Shown piece after piece: positions 63,190-64,000 of a stretch of 64,000 nt of DNA. Source of the DNA: Thalassocella blandensis (GTDB lineage: Bacteria; Pseudomonadota; Gammaproteobacteria; Pseudomonadales; Cellvibrionaceae); NCBI GenBank assembly GCA_902141825.1, contig CABFPG010000009.1:186001-250000 (forward strand), read 5' to 3'. Position 1 is the stretch's first letter. Each line of letters starts with the position of its first letter. The translations under genes and the position numbers were made by a program. The notes below the pieces were generated by a model that saw only the letters and a program-made list of their open reading frames with translations, was not told where the DNA came from and ran no database searches.

Positions 63190-63675
63190 ATGAACGATTT
63201 TTGCGCAGCATATATTAAAACTAAGTTAACAGTATTTAGTAAAAACTTACGTATCGGGCTGATGGCAGCACTGCCAGCATTGGCTTTCGTACAGTGCGCT
63301 GGCGCTTATGCAGAAGACAGCGAAGTAAGAAACGCCACCATCATCAAAGACAATCTCCCGGTATTAATCCAGGAAGACCTGGACGCTTCCGCTCAGGTTT
63401 ATATGTACGAATTTTCCTACGATACACCAACCGTTGTCTTTGAATTGTCCAGCAGCAGCAATATGAAATTGCAGATTCGTGAAAATGACCTTCCGAGTGG
63501 TAGTACTTTCGATTGCGAAGCCAGCATGACAGAAGGAAAAGCGCGCTGTGCTATCAATCATCGCGGCGGAGTGGTTTTTGTGAAGGTTGTACCCGAAGAA
63601 GAAATTTCTAACAGCGCCATACTCACCAGTCACTTTACACTGGCTACAGAATTGCAAGTTGCAGGAAGCTATTAA
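63190..63675 (+). CDS. Secreted beta-rich protein, pre-peptidase-C-like
   Basis: A 161-residue exported protein with a long signal region (residues 1-45, ending near GAYAED). The mature part (NLPVLIQEDLDASAQVYMYEFSY, FELSSSSNMKLQIRENDL, GVVFVKVVPEEE) looks like the PPC-type beta-sandwich often found at the end of secreted peptidases, here as a stand-alone protein. Two cysteines (FDCEAS, ARCAIN) probably pair. Function unknown. GGAGA stands six bases before the ATG. Confidence 0.6.
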   Translation: MNDFCAAYIKTKLTVFSKNLRIGLMAALPALAFVQCAGAYAEDSEVRNATIIKDNLPVLIQEDLDASAQVYMYEFSYDTPTVVFELSSSSNMKLQIRENDLPSGSTFDCEASMTEGKARCAINHRGGVVFVKVVPEEEISNSAILTSHFTLATELQVAGSY

Positions 63676-63681
63676 TTCCTG

Positions 63682-63713
63682 GTAACAGCGTGAGAGAATA
63701 AACACGCTGTTAC
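63682..63713. terminator. Hairpin between converging genes
   Basis: GTAACAGCGTG (63682-63692) and CACGCTGTTAC (63703-63713), eleven perfect pairs and a ten-base A-rich loop. There is no T-run, so termination may be weak or factor-aided. Confidence 0.6.
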
Positions 63714-63746
63714 TCCAACGCATTGCCAGGACTTCAATCTGCAGTC

Positions 63747-64000
63747 CTACAAAAACCTCGGCAACAATATAAACAAAGTACTGAAGACAATTCCGAAAAT
63801 GGCTTCAGCGATAGAAACCTTTTCTTTTTGCAAGATATTCGAATACGCCAGCCAAAGCGCTAATAAAGATAATGGTAGAAATATGCAAATAGCATAAAAC
63901 GGCAAGGGTGTTGTCGTCAGACCAATGACATCAAAAAAAATCTCTTCGGAAGTGGCGTGCCCGAATACAGCAAGATAAATATTCACCTGGGAAAACCCAG
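63747..64000 (-). CDS. Small membrane protein, possibly cut by the window edge
   Basis: At least 79 residues with two membrane segments (about 29-48 and 61-77 counted from a GTG at 63986). The frame stays open to the right edge, so the real start may lie outside. The family is not recognised. Ends with LLPRFL. Confidence 0.45.
   Translation of the reverse strand, partial: GFSQVNIYLAVFGHATSEEIFFDVIGLTTTPLPFYAICIFLPLSLLALWLAYSNILQKEKVSIAEAIFGIVFSTLFILLPRFL

Noticed and set aside
1-64000. tRNA, rRNA, insertion sequences, phage integrase or replication origin
   Set aside because: I looked for cloverleaf-type tails, transposase motifs and DnaA-box clusters by eye and saw none.

Overview
The window is a chromosomal stretch of a marine-type gammaproteobacterium. 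Two things point to the Cellvibrionaceae or relatives (Teredinibacter, Saccharophagus, Cellvibrio types). The first 19 kb follow the Pseudomonas order chpA-pilK-pilJ-pilI-pilH-pilG / gshB-tonB3-yqgE-ruvX / pilU-pilT / yggS-proC-yggT-metX-metW-DUF4426-rdgB. The secreted proteins of the middle part carry long Pro-Thr linkers, discoidin-type modules and c-type hemes, as in polysaccharide-degrading members of that family. This placement is an inference from content; no rRNA or tRNA gene is visible.

Layout. 1-7.8 kb (minus strand): the Chp chemosensory system for type IV pili (chpA is cut by the left edge). 8-11.3 kb (plus): glutathione synthetase, the TonB3-type protein, yqgE and ruvX, closed by a bidirectional terminator. 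11.4-13.6 kb (minus): the retraction ATPases pilT and pilU. 13.8-18.9 kb (plus): a housekeeping run (PLP homeostasis, proline, methionine, nucleotide sanitation). Compared with Pseudomonas, pyrR-pyrB-pyrC and hemW are absent from their usual slots. 18.9-24.8 kb: an ATP-grasp enzyme, feoAB iron uptake, a small membrane protein and a TrkH potassium transporter.

24.9-36.2 kb is an accessory region for an extracytoplasmic redox system: a DUF1566 lipoprotein, a di-heme lipoprotein, a small Pro-Thr lipoprotein, a 1656-residue exported protein (PQQ-type sugar dehydrogenase, discoidin modules, di-heme cytochrome, ThuA domain) and a BtuB-like TonB-dependent receptor. This is the best candidate for an undescribed system: sugar oxidation wired to cytochromes within one polypeptide.

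36.4-38.3 kb holds an RNA-repair locus: a strong promoter, a 12-codon leader peptide and a terminator precede rtcB; a second terminator overlaps the end of rtcB; a third lies inside the following small basic gene. 38.3-43 kb is an AT-richer insert with a degenerate, split M23-like plus NlpC/P60-like cell-wall hydrolase of 1030 residues and an overlapping lipoprotein gene, which looks like a toxin-immunity pair. 43-50.9 kb holds an S41 protease, a DUF4265 protein, an M48 protease, TRAP permease subunits without a binding protein, a thioesterase and an alpha/beta hydrolase. 51.3-57.7 kb (minus) is an ectoine-breakdown block (ALDH, DoeA, DoeD, an M20 deacylase) followed by a LysE-type exporter. 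57.9-64 kb holds a trypsin-like protease with an SdrD-B-like propeptide, a 1-kb non-coding gap, small secreted proteins, two GNAT acetyltransferases and a DUF486 membrane protein.

All domain calls come from reading motifs in translated sequence; no database search was run.
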